From Oscillospiraceae bacterium (GTDB lineage: Bacteria > Bacillota > Clostridia > Oscillospirales > Oscillospiraceae): 64,000 nucleotides of DNA. The stretch is taken from contig JAFXTU010000040.1 in NCBI GenBank assembly GCA_017535635.1, positions 1 through 64,000 of the forward strand, in the 5' to 3' direction. Position 1 is the first letter of the stretch, and every line of letters begins with the position of its first letter. The notes beneath the pieces are model-generated. The model made no database searches. It saw only the letters and a program-made list of their open reading frames with translations, and was not told the origin of the DNA. The translations under genes were made by a program, and so were the position numbers. This document shows, piece after piece, positions 51,654-59,937 of the stretch.

Positions 51654-51671
51654 ACTTTTGGAGGGAACGAT

Positions 51672-51893
51672 ATGTCAAAAAGAAAACTTACGACAAAAAA
51701 GGAAGAACAGCGGAAAGAGGCACAGCGGAGAGGCGTAGAGCGTCTTATCAATGATGAAGAATTCAGCGATATTTCCATTGACTTTGCCAGGAGCAAGTTT
51801 ATCCTCTACCAGATGGAAAAGGGCAACAGCAAGCAAACAATCGCCTTTTACGAGCGTTTCTTCAAAAAGTTTTATGCTTTCTTGGAGACTAAT
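51672..51893 (+). pseudogene. N-terminal stub of a tyrosine integrase
   Basis: The frame starts at a good GGAGG site and codes a basic, Lys/Gln-rich N-terminus. Next comes the start of a core-binding domain (MEKGNSKQTIAFYERFFKKF), where phage integrases have the T-I-x-x-Y...F pattern. After about residue 74 the sequence ceases to be integrase-like, because it becomes the antisense of the metallophosphoesterase gene. The catalytic domain (R...HxxR...Y) is absent. The end given is approximate; the frame stays open to 52232. Confidence 0.7.
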
Positions 51894-52625
51894 CACCTCC
51901 GAGCCGGGAACGTGATCGTGTCCGTAAAACGCGAGAGAGCAACGCTCGTTAATACTCTGGCAGATTTGCTTTTTCATGTCAAAGGGGAACCAGTCTGGCG
52001 AATGATGCATCATCACCAAGGCCAGGTCCGCGTTGGAAGGCTTGGAAAACTCATAAAGCGCAGTTGGCGGAAGATAATGCAGTCCATCGTCGTTTTCGCA
52101 GGAAAAGGGGGCGGTGTTGATCAGGTTTGCTTCTATGCGATAGCCGCTGCTGAAATGAAGGATCTTCCGCGTGAAAACCTGGTTCTCTTCCCGTTGAAAA
52201 CGGCTCATGTTGAAACAACCGTGCTTGTTTGAGTACCAAAAAAAGGAATCCATCTTTTCCAGTTCTGTCTGGTAAGCCGAATGAAGGCCGAGGTTGCTCA
52301 GCTGCCGTATGCTTGCCGGATTGATAGAACGAGAATCGCCCCAATCAATATCATGGTTGCCCGGAATCAGAAGTATCTTGATATCCTTGCTGTCCAATGC
52401 ATAGGAGTCCGTTATTTTCATGAGCAGGCAGTCCATAAAGAGGGAGACTAGCCTGTACTCGTCGCGTTTCCCGTTTCTGGCCAGATCACCGGAGATGGCG
52501 ATTACGATTCCATCGACATGATCGAATCCCTGCAAAGACTGAACCAAAGACTGAACCCTCGGAAGATTCAGCCCCAGCTCGTTTTCGATATGTAAATCAC
52601 TCAAATGGAGGAAAAGAATTCTCAT
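51675..52625 (-). pseudogene. Truncated metallophosphoesterase (calcineurin-like)
   Basis: An open frame of 316 codons. The first ~245 residues are a calcineurin-like phosphoesterase with all metal motifs: D-x-H in LSDLHIE, GD in ISGDLARNG, GNHD in IPGNHDIDWGD, H in MMHHSPD and GHDH in FYGHDHVPG. From about 51893 downward the frame runs antisense through the integrase stub, giving a hydrophobic tail (LCLFPLFFLF) that is clearly not part of the family. Full-length relatives often have a large C-terminal region, here lost. The catalytic core may still fold. Its base composition is lower in GC than the chromosome around it. Confidence 0.75.
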
Positions 52626-52647
52626 CGGCTTTCTCTCTTTCTATCTT

Positions 52648-52878
52648 TTGTATGCTGTCGTCCATGTCACTGAAGTTGAAGATTGGGGAACATTCACATA
52701 CGGACTTAACCAGTACGATGAAATAGAATGGTATCGAAAACCAAATGATATCCCTTTTTCATACTCATATCATCTTTCCGGAAATTACCAGCCAATTCTT
52801 TCCTTGGCTGCAACAGGCTATAATAACATAATAGGAATGTACGGGTATTGGCCTTGGGGCGTAGGAACCTTCGGCTGA
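52648..52878 (+). CDS. Doubtful small open frame or gene remnant
   Basis: A 76-codon frame starting with TTG, rich in Tyr, Trp and Gly (IIGMYGYWPWGVGTFG). The frame is open further upstream without a start, so it may be the tail of a lost gene. No ribosome binding site or family is recognised. Confidence 0.22.
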   Translation: MYAVVHVTEVEDWGTFTYGLNQYDEIEWYRKPNDIPFSYSYHLSGNYQPILSLAATGYNNIIGMYGYWPWGVGTFG

Positions 52879-52900
52879 TAAAATGCAAGAGCGCGTTTAA

Positions 52901-52934
52901 GTTTGGCGGGCAATATAGGTATTGCCCGCCAAAC
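52901..52934. repeat. Perfect 15-base hairpin with TAGG loop
   Basis: GTTTGGCGGGCAATA (52901-52915), loop TAGG, TATTGCCCGCCAAAC (52920-52934). No T-run follows. It could be a terminator for the small upstream frame or the imprint of a mobile-element end. Confidence 0.6.
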
Positions 52935-53137
52935 GAGTACAATCACAAAACCCTGCTTCCTACAAACGGTGCATTGCCGACCGACAGTCACAGAAAAAAA
53001 GAGCTTATTCTCATAGTATTTAGCTTTGCAGGGATATAATTACTTTGACATTCTTCACTATTACTATGACTACTGCGAAAACGCCGGTTACCAAACTATT
53101 GCTTTCCGGATATGCAATATTATTGATGCCGTTTGTA

Positions 53138-53166
53138 TTGTAAACTGGGTCTGCCTATGCTATACT
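53138..53166 (+). promoter_or_regulatory. Promoter of the toxin-antitoxin operon
   Basis: TTGTAA (53138-53143), 17 bases, TATACT (53161-53166), 22 bases before the antitoxin ATG. Confidence 0.65.
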
Positions 53167-53187
53167 GCTTACTGAGGAGGGATGATC

Positions 53188-53505
53188 ATGTCGACTACAT
53201 CTATCCGAATGGACGATGAAGTCCGGGAGGAAACGACCAGGATCGCTTCTGAAATGGGTCTGACGCTCAATGCAGTCATCAATATACTTGTTCGCAAATT
53301 CAATGCTGAGAAAGGCTTTTTCTTTCCGGTTCGGCTGGAAACAGCGGAAAAAACCGTATTTGAATTGGATTCCGATGAGTTTCAGGCTGCATGCCGCAAG
53401 GCTGTCGCTGAGCGGGATACTCTTCCGAATATGCCCTATATTACCCGACTGGACGAGGAAACAGGCAAGATCATGAAGGTCTATCCGGACGGGCACGTGG
53501 AATAA
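53188..53505 (+). CDS. RelB/DinJ-family ribbon-helix-helix antitoxin
   Basis: A 105-residue protein. The N-terminal ~45 residues (TTSIRMDDEVREETTRIASE, then MGLTLNAVINILVRKF) form a ribbon-helix-helix of the DinJ/RelB type that binds the operon's own promoter. The C-terminal part (ending MKVYPDGHVE) would wrap the toxin. The ATG at 53188 is 7 bases after GAGGAGG; an ATG at 53182 is too close. The partner starts 10 bases after the stop. Confidence 0.8.
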   Translation: MSTTSIRMDDEVREETTRIASEMGLTLNAVINILVRKFNAEKGFFFPVRLETAEKTVFELDSDEFQAACRKAVAERDTLPNMPYITRLDEETGKIMKVYPDGHVE

Positions 53506-53515
53506 GTCCTCTGAA

Positions 53516-54082
53516 ATGGAGATCGAAAACCGGCCAAAGTTCCTGGTCTTTGCCGGGCCGAACGGCTCCGGTAAATCAACGGTAACAAAGGGACTGCCGA
53601 TCGTCGGCATCTATGTGAATGCAGATGACATCAAGCGTGTATCCGGTTGCTCCGATCTGGCTGCCGCTCAGGAAGCGGAAAAGATCCGCAATATCCTTAT
53701 GGCGGGGAGACAGGACTTTACTTTTGAGACCGTCCTTTCCACCGACCGGAATCTGGAACTGCTGCGGCGGGCAAAAGAAGCCGGTTATGAGATCCATGCC
53801 GTTTTCGTGCTGACAAGCAGCAGCGAGATTAACGTTCAGCGTGTACGGGAACGGGTACGTTCCGGTGGACACGATGTCCCGGAAGAGAAAATCAGAGGCA
53901 GATATACTAAGTCTCTGAAAAACCTCGCGAAACTGGTCCGTATTGCTGACAGAACCAGAGTGATCGACAACTCCGGAGCGGAACCGTCAATGATCTGCGA
54001 GGTCACCGGGAGAACGGTACGTATATGGGAAAACGAAATATGGACGAAGATGGCGATTCTGAGTCTGCTTTCCGAGGAATAA
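53516..54082 (+). CDS. Zeta-toxin-like P-loop kinase
   Basis: A 188-residue P-loop protein. Walker A is FAGPNGSGKST (~12-22), then IYVNADDIKR with the zeta-type Asp, FTFETVLST and the Arg-rich VQRVRERVRSGGHDVPEEKI. These match zeta toxins, which phosphorylate UDP-N-acetylglucosamine and block cell-wall synthesis. Length is short of typical zeta (~270) but fits chromosomal zeta-like proteins. It is paired with an RHH antitoxin rather than an epsilon protein. The role as toxin is inferred from motif and pairing. Confidence 0.78.
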   Translation: MEIENRPKFLVFAGPNGSGKSTVTKGLPIVGIYVNADDIKRVSGCSDLAAAQEAEKIRNILMAGRQDFTFETVLSTDRNLELLRRAKEAGYEIHAVFVLTSSSEINVQRVRERVRSGGHDVPEEKIRGRYTKSLKNLAKLVRIADRTRVIDNSGAEPSMICEVTGRTVRIWENEIWTKMAILSLLSEE

Positions 54083-54435
54083 GTCTGAAGATTATCTCTG
54101 CCGGGTCTTTCCTGCCGCTTTGCCGGGGAGGCCCGGCTTCTCTATTCCTTGCGGAAGAAAAGGTTGCATCAGAAACCGTATTGAGGGAAACTGACGTTCC
54201 CAACAGGCTTGTGCCCGGAAAACCAACTGGGTAGGCAACGGACAGAAGTATAAGATAACATGCTTGCTTAAACGGCGCAAGTGTTGACAATGCGCCGATT
54301 CTGCATTGACAAACATCCTGGGGAACACTATTATTAACTCTGGTTAGATATTAACCTTGTGTTGTGAAATGTTTGCAGGACACGATCGACTCGTGAAAGA
54401 AAGGGCAGGCTTTTGAACTGTCCGGCGGAGGAATT
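54083..54435. other. Intergenic region with the MarR promoter
   Basis: No gene is supported in this 353-base gap. Short frames seen here are overlaps of the toxin gene or lack start signals. The last 130 bases hold the promoter/operator of the MarR gene. Confidence 0.6.
54306..54356 (+). promoter_or_regulatory. MarR-cluster promoter with palindromic operator
   Basis: TTGACA (54306-54311), 17 bases, TATTAT (54329-54334), followed immediately by GGTTAGATATTAACC (54342-54356), an inverted repeat GGTTA-N5-TAACC at the expected transcription start. The MarR gene begins at 54436. Confidence 0.8.
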
Positions 54436-54879
54436 ATGGATCAGACAGAGAGGGAAGAACGGCTTATGGCGTCCCTGCGGCAGCTGGTGGGCTGCGAAGA
54501 AGGCCGCAGCTGCGTGGCGGCGTCCCGGGGGGAACTGTGCCTTCTGATGCATTTGAAGCGCCAGAGCGACCTTGTCCTGCCCAGTGAACTCAGCGAGGCC
54601 ATGTCCGTCAGCACCGCGCGGGTCGCCCGCTTGTTGAAAACGCTGGAGGATCGGGCCCTCATTCAACGCAGCATCGACCCGACCGACCGAAGAAGGATCA
54701 TCGTCAAACTGACAGAGGAAGGAGAGCGGTATCTGGAAGCGGTTTATGCGCGCACCCACAAGCGGGCCTCCGCCGTCATCGAAGCTCTGGGCGCGGAAGA
54801 TACGGAAGCATTCATCCGGATAGCGGAGAAAATCGTAGACGTCTCCAGGTCACTCAGCGCTGAAGAGGCCGAGGAGTAG
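54436..54879 (+). CDS. MarR-family transcriptional regulator
   Basis: A 147-residue winged-helix regulator. The recognition region is LPSELSEAMSVSTARVARLL and the wing is RSIDPTDRRRIIVKLTEEG, with the D-x-R-R-R typical of MarR. Flanking helices give the dimer. GGCGGAGGA precedes the ATG. It heads the island's metabolic cluster with a palindrome in its promoter, so it probably represses itself and the downstream genes until a small aromatic or other ligand binds (inference). Confidence 0.9.
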   Translation: MDQTEREERLMASLRQLVGCEEGRSCVAASRGELCLLMHLKRQSDLVLPSELSEAMSVSTARVARLLKTLEDRALIQRSIDPTDRRRIIVKLTEEGERYLEAVYARTHKRASAVIEALGAEDTEAFIRIAEKIVDVSRSLSAEEAEE

Positions 54880-54912
54880 GAATAAGAGATCAACAAAGCG
54901 AGGTGGAGGTTT

Positions 54913-55908
54913 ATGCTCAGTCCGAAAGACAACCTGTTGGAAACCATCCGCAAGGGCGGGCATCCGGAGCGGCTGCCTGTCTGTTTTACCCCCTTTCGCC
55001 CCATCGGCGGCGATCCCGTTTTCCAGTTCGTCCGGGGAAACCGGGTGCGCGGCACCAACTCCTATGACCGCTGGGGGACCTACATTTCCTTTCCGGAGGA
55101 TCAGCCCGCAGCCATCCCCATCGTCACGCCGGAAAACCAGGTGATCCGGAATATCGAGGAATGGGAGCGGTATGTGAAGGTGCCCGATCTCCGGGCCAAT
55201 TGTTCCCAGGGCTGGGAGACCGCCCGGAAGAACAAGGAAGCGATCCCGGAGGGCTATCTGTCCATGACCGTCATGGGCACCGGTATCTTTGAGCAGCTGC
55301 ATATGCTCATGACCTTTGAGGATACCCTGATGAATCTCCTGCTGTATCCGGAGGAGATGCACGAGATCATCGAGGCAGTCACGGATTTTCGTCTGGAGTA
55401 CATGAAGCTCATCGTTGAAAACCTGCACCCGGATGTGATTTGTTCCCATGACGACTGGGGAAGCGAACATGCCATGTTCATGCATCCGGATACCTGGCGT
55501 GCGTTCTTCAAGGAACCCTTCCGCAAGCTCTACACTTACCTTCACAGCCAGGGCGTGCTGGTGATGCACCATGCGGACTCGTTCTGTGAGCCTATCGCGG
55601 AGGATATGGCGGAGATCGGCATCGATATCTGGCAGGGGGTACTTCCCACCAACGACATCGTGGGGCTGAGCCGCCGGCTGGACGGGCGCATGGCCCTGAT
55701 GGGCGGCGTCAGCTCCGTGATCGATCGGGAGGACTCCACGGAAGAGGAGATCCGCCGGGAAATGCGCAGGGTGCTGGACAGCTACGGCCAGCTGCATAAC
55801 TTCATCCCCAGCTATACCTACGGCGGCCCCGGCACCATTTTCTCCCATGTCCTGCCCGTGATCCATGAGGAGATCGAGAGATACAACCGGGAGCATTTCG
55901 GCGTCTGA
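54913..55908 (+). CDS. Uroporphyrinogen-decarboxylase-family protein (possible methyltransferase)
   Basis: A 331-residue TIM-barrel protein of the URO-D/MtaA/CmuA superfamily. Recognisable parts are GGHPERLPVCFTPF (N-terminal), DVICSHDDWGSEHAMFMHPD with the D-D-W-G typical of the non-haem branch, VLVMHHADSFCEPIAEDMAE with the metal-site His/Cys and ALMGGVSSVIDREDSTEEEI. In anaerobes such proteins often demethylate methoxy or methylamine compounds onto corrinoid proteins, but no corrinoid protein is encoded nearby. Start after GCGAGGTGG. Substrate unknown. Confidence 0.82.
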   Translation: MLSPKDNLLETIRKGGHPERLPVCFTPFRPIGGDPVFQFVRGNRVRGTNSYDRWGTYISFPEDQPAAIPIVTPENQVIRNIEEWERYVKVPDLRANCSQGWETARKNKEAIPEGYLSMTVMGTGIFEQLHMLMTFEDTLMNLLLYPEEMHEIIEAVTDFRLEYMKLIVENLHPDVICSHDDWGSEHAMFMHPDTWRAFFKEPFRKLYTYLHSQGVLVMHHADSFCEPIAEDMAEIGIDIWQGVLPTNDIVGLSRRLDGRMALMGGVSSVIDREDSTEEEIRREMRRVLDSYGQLHNFIPSYTYGGPGTIFSHVLPVIHEEIERYNREHFGV

Positions 55909-55953
55909 TCCGGCGAAGCTCTCATCCTGTGCAGCAAAAAGGAAGACCGAATC

Positions 55954-57393
55954 ATGAAGAAGACCTATATCACGACGATGCCGGATCAGATCGGCGCTTT
56001 TCTGAAAGCCAGCGAATGCTTCGCCGGTCTGGGGATCAACATCACCCGCGTCAGCTACAACAAAGCCGTCGATTCCCATACGCTTTTCATTGACGCCGAG
56101 GGGGAAGCCGGGCAGCTGGAAAAAGCCGACCTTGAGCTCACGAAGATCGGCTATCTCCAGACGGACAAAAACGAAAACGGCGTCGTCCTGCTGGAATTCA
56201 TGCTGCCGGATGTTCCGGGCAGCGTGACGGAGGTCCTTCGTCTGATCCACGGGTATCGCCTGAATATCTCCTACATCAGCTCCCAGGAAAACGGCAGTGC
56301 GTATCAGGCCTTCAAAATGGGCCTGTTCGTGGACCGGGAGGAAACGCTGACGGCCTTCCTGAAAGAAGCGCAGGAGCTTTGCCCGGTTCGGGTACTGGAT
56401 TACAACCGCTCCGAGCGGGTGTTCGACAACAGCATTTTCTATCAGGTCTTTGTTTCCGCCCTGATGCAGCTGACCGGCCTTCCGGAAGAAAAGCGGGATG
56501 CCCTGCTGGTGAATTCCAACCTGGTGATGCAGCTGCTGGACGAAAACGGCCTGCCTCCCTCCAAGACCTTTGAGAGCATCAGCCGCTTTGCGGAGCTTCT
56601 CTCCAAGTGCCGGGGAGAAGCCTTCGAGCCGCGGATCACGGAGCACAAGGTCGCGGAGAATACCAAAATTACCCTGATCGAGCCCCCCTGCGGCAGCAAT
56701 ACGGCGATCCTGCAAAGCGGGGAGGAAACGCTGTTCATCGACTGCGGCTATGCGCTCTACGAGGATGAAATGCTCCGCATCTTCCGCAGACTGCTGCCCG
56801 GCTGGGAGAAAATGAAAAAGCGCATCTTCATCACCCACGCGGATGTGGATCACTGCGGCCTGCTGCCTCTGTTCGACGAGGTGCTGGCGACGCGGAAAAC
56901 CATGGACTGCCTGGCGCTGGAAGCGAGGGGAGAAAACGGATACCGGGAGCAAAACCCGCTCCACAGGCCGTATGTGAATATCTGCAAGGCCCTGACCTGT
57001 TATCGCCCGCCCGCGCCGGAACGGATCACGGCCCTCTGGGATGTGCAGGGTGAGCAGACCCAGCCCCTGGAGCAGGCAGGCTTCTTTGACTTCGGGGAAC
57101 TGCACTTTGAGGTCTATCAGGGCAAGGGCGGCCATCTGCCGGGCGAGACGGTGCTCATCGACTACGCCCGCCACGTGGCTTTCACCGGCGACATCTACGT
57201 CAATATGCACGGCATGACACGGGAACAGGCGGAGTACAACAAGTATGCTCCCGTGCTGATGACCGGCGTGGATACGGACCCGGCTCTCTGCGCCGCGGAG
57301 CGCAGCGCGATCCTGCAAAGACTGGGTCCGGGGGAATGGAGGATCTTCGGCGCGCACGGGATGGTGAAGGAATTCAGCGTCCGGGTGGAGTAG
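55954..57393 (+). CDS. ACT-ACT-metallo-beta-lactamase fusion protein
   Basis: A 479-residue protein. Residues 1-~75 and ~77-145 are ACT-like (TTMPDQIGAFLKASECFAGL; LEFMLPDVPGSVTEVLRLIH), small-molecule-binding regulatory modules. A helical linker follows, and from ~235 a metallo-beta-lactamase fold with HADVDHCG (zinc site), GGHLPGE, FTGDIYVNMHG and GAHG. It is possibly an enzyme gated by amino-acid or cofactor binding. It is encoded 45 bases after the URO-D gene. Function unknown. Confidence 0.75.
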   Translation: MKKTYITTMPDQIGAFLKASECFAGLGINITRVSYNKAVDSHTLFIDAEGEAGQLEKADLELTKIGYLQTDKNENGVVLLEFMLPDVPGSVTEVLRLIHGYRLNISYISSQENGSAYQAFKMGLFVDREETLTAFLKEAQELCPVRVLDYNRSERVFDNSIFYQVFVSALMQLTGLPEEKRDALLVNSNLVMQLLDENGLPPSKTFESISRFAELLSKCRGEAFEPRITEHKVAENTKITLIEPPCGSNTAILQSGEETLFIDCGYALYEDEMLRIFRRLLPGWEKMKKRIFITHADVDHCGLLPLFDEVLATRKTMDCLALEARGENGYREQNPLHRPYVNICKALTCYRPPAPERITALWDVQGEQTQPLEQAGFFDFGELHFEVYQGKGGHLPGETVLIDYARHVAFTGDIYVNMHGMTREQAEYNKYAPVLMTGVDTDPALCAAERSAILQRLGPGEWRIFGAHGMVKEFSVRVE

Positions 57394-57478
57394 TGCGGAG
57401 GACCGATGAAATCTGGAAAACTATCTATTTCAGTAATTAAGATTCACAAAACAATATAAAATGCCAAGGAGGTCAAAA

Positions 57479-57991
57479 ATGAAAATAGTAGTATTGAACG
57501 GAAGCCCCCGCCCCAAGGGAAACACCGCCGCCCTGATCGAAGCTTTTAAGGAAGGCGCAGAGGGCAAAGGTCATCAGGTTTCGGTCCTTCAGGTGGGCAC
57601 CATGAAGATCGGCGGCTGCAAGGGCTGCGAATACTGTCACACGAAGGGCGGCGGAACCTGCATCCAGAAGGACGACATGGCTGAGGTTTACCCGGCTCTG
57701 GCGGAATCGGATGTGCTCCTGTTGGCCTCTCCCGTGTATTATCACGGCCTGACCGGGCAGCTGCAGTCGGTGGTTTCCCGCTTCTATGCCGTCGGTGCTC
57801 CGGCTGCCAAAAAGTGGGCGTTGCTCCTGACCTCCGGCTCGCCCAACGTCTATGCCGCCATTGAGACACAGTACAGGGGCATCCTCGGCTTCATTCAGGC
57901 AGAGAGTCTGGGCATCTTTGAATACGACGGCAAGCGTTCCGGCACCGAAGAAGCAGCAAATGAAGTCAAAGCTTTCGGCGCATCCCTCTGA
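57479..57991 (+). CDS. NADPH-dependent FMN reductase / iron-sulfur flavoprotein-like
   Basis: A 170-residue flavodoxin-fold protein. It begins KIVVLNGSPRPKGNTAALIE, the FMN phosphate loop, then GCKGCEYCHTKGGGTC with the Cys spacing of iron-sulfur flavoproteins, and SPVYYHGLTGQLQSVVSRFY, the FMN-ring loop. Cytoplasmic electron carrier or reductase. AAGGAGG precedes the ATG at 57479. It could supply electrons to the Old Yellow Enzyme or nitroreductase encoded downstream (inference). Confidence 0.88.
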   Translation: MKIVVLNGSPRPKGNTAALIEAFKEGAEGKGHQVSVLQVGTMKIGGCKGCEYCHTKGGGTCIQKDDMAEVYPALAESDVLLLASPVYYHGLTGQLQSVVSRFYAVGAPAAKKWALLLTSGSPNVYAAIETQYRGILGFIQAESLGIFEYDGKRSGTEEAANEVKAFGASL

Positions 57992-58019
57992 GAAAGGCTG
58001 CGCTGTCACAGAAACCGCA

Positions 58020-58057
58020 ACGCACGCATCTCTCCGCCCATGGGCGGATGCGTGCGT
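58020..58057. repeat. Intercistronic hairpin upstream of the MFS gene
   Basis: ACGCACGCATC (58020-58030) pairs with GATGCGTGCGT (58047-58057), enclosing a second stem CCGCCCA/TGGGCGG (58034-58047). No T-run; probably an mRNA-processing or attenuation structure. Confidence 0.6.
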
Positions 58058-58093
58058 TCCTGCGGCAGGGTGTTTCCAAAGGCGGGTCAATTA

Positions 58094-59299
58094 ATGAAAA
58101 AGATCAAAGCGGTATTTCAGGAGAAGTCCGGATTCCAGTGGCTTTTCCTTGCCATCCTGACCATGGGGCTGGGATATGGCATCTATAAGGGCGTCATCGA
58201 CAATTACCTGGCGAATATCGTGGTCATGGGCGAATTCGAGCGGGGTCTGGCGGAATTCTTCCGGGAGCTGCCTGGCCTTCTGCTGGTCCTGCTCTTGGCG
58301 ATCTTCTACACACTTTCCGCGGAAAGCCTCTATAAGATCGGCGCGCTGGTGATGCTGGCGGGCATGGGCATGCTGGCCCTGGTATCGCCGACCAAGCTGC
58401 TGGTGACCCTGGCGATCTGTGTCTATTCCCTGGGCGAGCATATCCAGCTGGGGATGAAAAACACCATGACGCTGCAATACGCCCGGCCGGACAGCGGCGG
58501 CGTCGCTTTGGGATATCAGAGCTCCGTCAATCAGATCGGCACTCTGGCAGGGTACGCGGTGGTGATCGTTACCCTGTCCCTGCTGGCAGGAAAAACCCCC
58601 TTCCGGGCCTTTTTCCTCGTCGCCACGATCCTGACCGCCATCGGGACGGTGCTGGCCTTCGGGCTCCACGGCAAAAGCGAGACGGATAAGACGGTCAGCC
58701 GCTTCTATTTCCGGAAGAAGTTCCGGAAGTACTACATGCTGGAGGTGTTCTACGGGGCAAGGAAGCAGGTCTTTTTCACCTTCGGCCCCTATGTACTAAT
58801 CCTGTTTTACGGCGCGGACGCCCGGGTCATCAGCCTGCTGTTTGCCGTTTCCGCCATCGCCGGCTTTTTCCTCTCCCCGCTGATCGGCAAGCTGATCGAC
58901 CGGATCGGCTATAAAATCATCATGATCTCCGACACCTTGATCCTGGTCATCGTCTGCTTCTTTTACGGGTTTGCCCATCATCTTTTCCCCAGGGAGATCG
59001 CCTTTGCCGTATGCTGCGTGAACTATGTGCTGGATTCCATCATCTCTCTGGCGTCCATGGCCTCCAACGTCTATGTGCAGGACATTTCCGACTCCCCGGA
59101 GGAGACGAAAGCCACCCTCTCCACGGGCATTTCCGTCAACCACATGATCACGGTGTTGATCGCCCTTTTCGGGGGCTGGATCTGGCAGACCGTGGGGATC
59201 GAGACCCTCTTCATCATCTCGGCGGTGCTGGGCCTCTGCAACAGCGCCTACGCCGCCAGCATCAAGCCGAAAGCAAAGAAAAACACGCCGCAAAGCTGA
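58094..59299 (+). CDS. Major facilitator superfamily transporter
   Basis: A 401-residue membrane protein with about 12 hydrophobic segments in two sixes and a basic central loop (RFYFRKKFRKYYM, ~195-210). The segment LSPLIGKLIDRIGYKIIMIS after TM7-8 is MFS-like. The ATG at 58094 has only a weak AAAGGCGG upstream; the hairpin just before it may limit its translation. Substrate unknown; context suggests uptake or export of the compound handled by the MarR cluster. Confidence 0.82.
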   Translation: MKKIKAVFQEKSGFQWLFLAILTMGLGYGIYKGVIDNYLANIVVMGEFERGLAEFFRELPGLLLVLLLAIFYTLSAESLYKIGALVMLAGMGMLALVSPTKLLVTLAICVYSLGEHIQLGMKNTMTLQYARPDSGGVALGYQSSVNQIGTLAGYAVVIVTLSLLAGKTPFRAFFLVATILTAIGTVLAFGLHGKSETDKTVSRFYFRKKFRKYYMLEVFYGARKQVFFTFGPYVLILFYGADARVISLLFAVSAIAGFFLSPLIGKLIDRIGYKIIMISDTLILVIVCFFYGFAHHLFPREIAFAVCCVNYVLDSIISLASMASNVYVQDISDSPEETKATLSTGISVNHMITVLIALFGGWIWQTVGIETLFIISAVLGLCNSAYAASIKPKAKKNTPQS

Positions 59300-59340
59300 G
59301 CGAGGCAAGACGAAGTGCGAGTTTTCAAACGGAGGGAAAC

Positions 59341-59904
59341 ATGATCTACATCATCCGGCACGGTCAAACAGAGCTGAACATTACGAATGTTCTGCAAGGC
59401 AGAAGCAATCATCCCCTGAATGAGACCGGCATCCGGCAGGCGGAGGAAGCGGCGGAAAGGCTGAAAGACATTTCCTTTGACGTGGTCTATTCCAGTCCGC
59501 TGATCCGTGCGGTACGTACGGCTGAGATCATTGTCCCGGATCTGAAGCCGATCATCGACGAACGGCTGATCGAAATGGAATACGGACCGTATGAGGGGAA
59601 AGGGCTCCGTGAGCTTGGACCGGAGGTTATGACCTTCTTCCGGGATTTCGTCCACAATCCCGCGCCGGAGGGGATGGAACCCCTGGACAGTGTGGTCAGG
59701 CGAGGCGGTGAGTTTATGGAGGACCGTTGCAGAACGACGGACAATATCCTGATCTCCACCCACGCGATCGCCATGAAAGGGATCCTGGAGTATCTGACCC
59801 CTGCTTCGGGAGGCAGCTACTGGTCCAAAAACATAAAGAACTGCGCCGTTTATACGGCGGAGTACCAGCCGAACGGCACCTGGTCTGTGCCTGTGGAAAT
59901 GTGA
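59341..59904 (+). CDS. Histidine phosphatase family (phosphoglycerate-mutase-like) protein
   Basis: A 187-residue enzyme. The catalytic motif is IIRHGQTELN (Arg-His-Gly at the N-terminus), followed by VVYSSPLIRAVRTAEII with the second Arg, the acid Glu in EMEYGPYEG and the late His in ISTHAIAMKGI. The family covers phosphoglycerate mutases and diverse phosphatases such as alpha-ribazole phosphatase; the short C-terminus favours phosphatase. GGAGGGAAAC precedes the ATG. Confidence 0.88.
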   Translation: MIYIIRHGQTELNITNVLQGRSNHPLNETGIRQAEEAAERLKDISFDVVYSSPLIRAVRTAEIIVPDLKPIIDERLIEMEYGPYEGKGLRELGPEVMTFFRDFVHNPAPEGMEPLDSVVRRGGEFMEDRCRTTDNILISTHAIAMKGILEYLTPASGGSYWSKNIKNCAVYTAEYQPNGTWSVPVEM

Positions 59905-59937
59905 CGGCTGCCGGTGCACGGTGAAAGGAGACTTGCG

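Larger units (their letters stand above)
52879..53187. other. Intergenic region with a long hairpin and the toxin-antitoxin promoter
   Basis: Contains the 52901-52934 hairpin and, at its end, the promoter of the antitoxin gene. The rest is AT-rich and shows no gene. Confidence 0.55.

Noticed and set aside
51894..52232. Continuation of the integrase frame to 52232 as an intact 186-residue protein
   Set aside because: After residue ~74 the sequence is the antisense of conserved metallophosphoesterase motifs (GHDH, MMHH), so the apparent protein is chimeric.
54025..54234. 69-codon plus-strand frame after the zeta-like gene
   Set aside because: It starts inside the toxin gene in another frame and has no start signal or family match.
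54850..57357. Minus-strand open frame of 835 codons
   Set aside because: Antisense of the UroD-family and ACT-MBL genes, both with clear motifs and ribosome binding sites.
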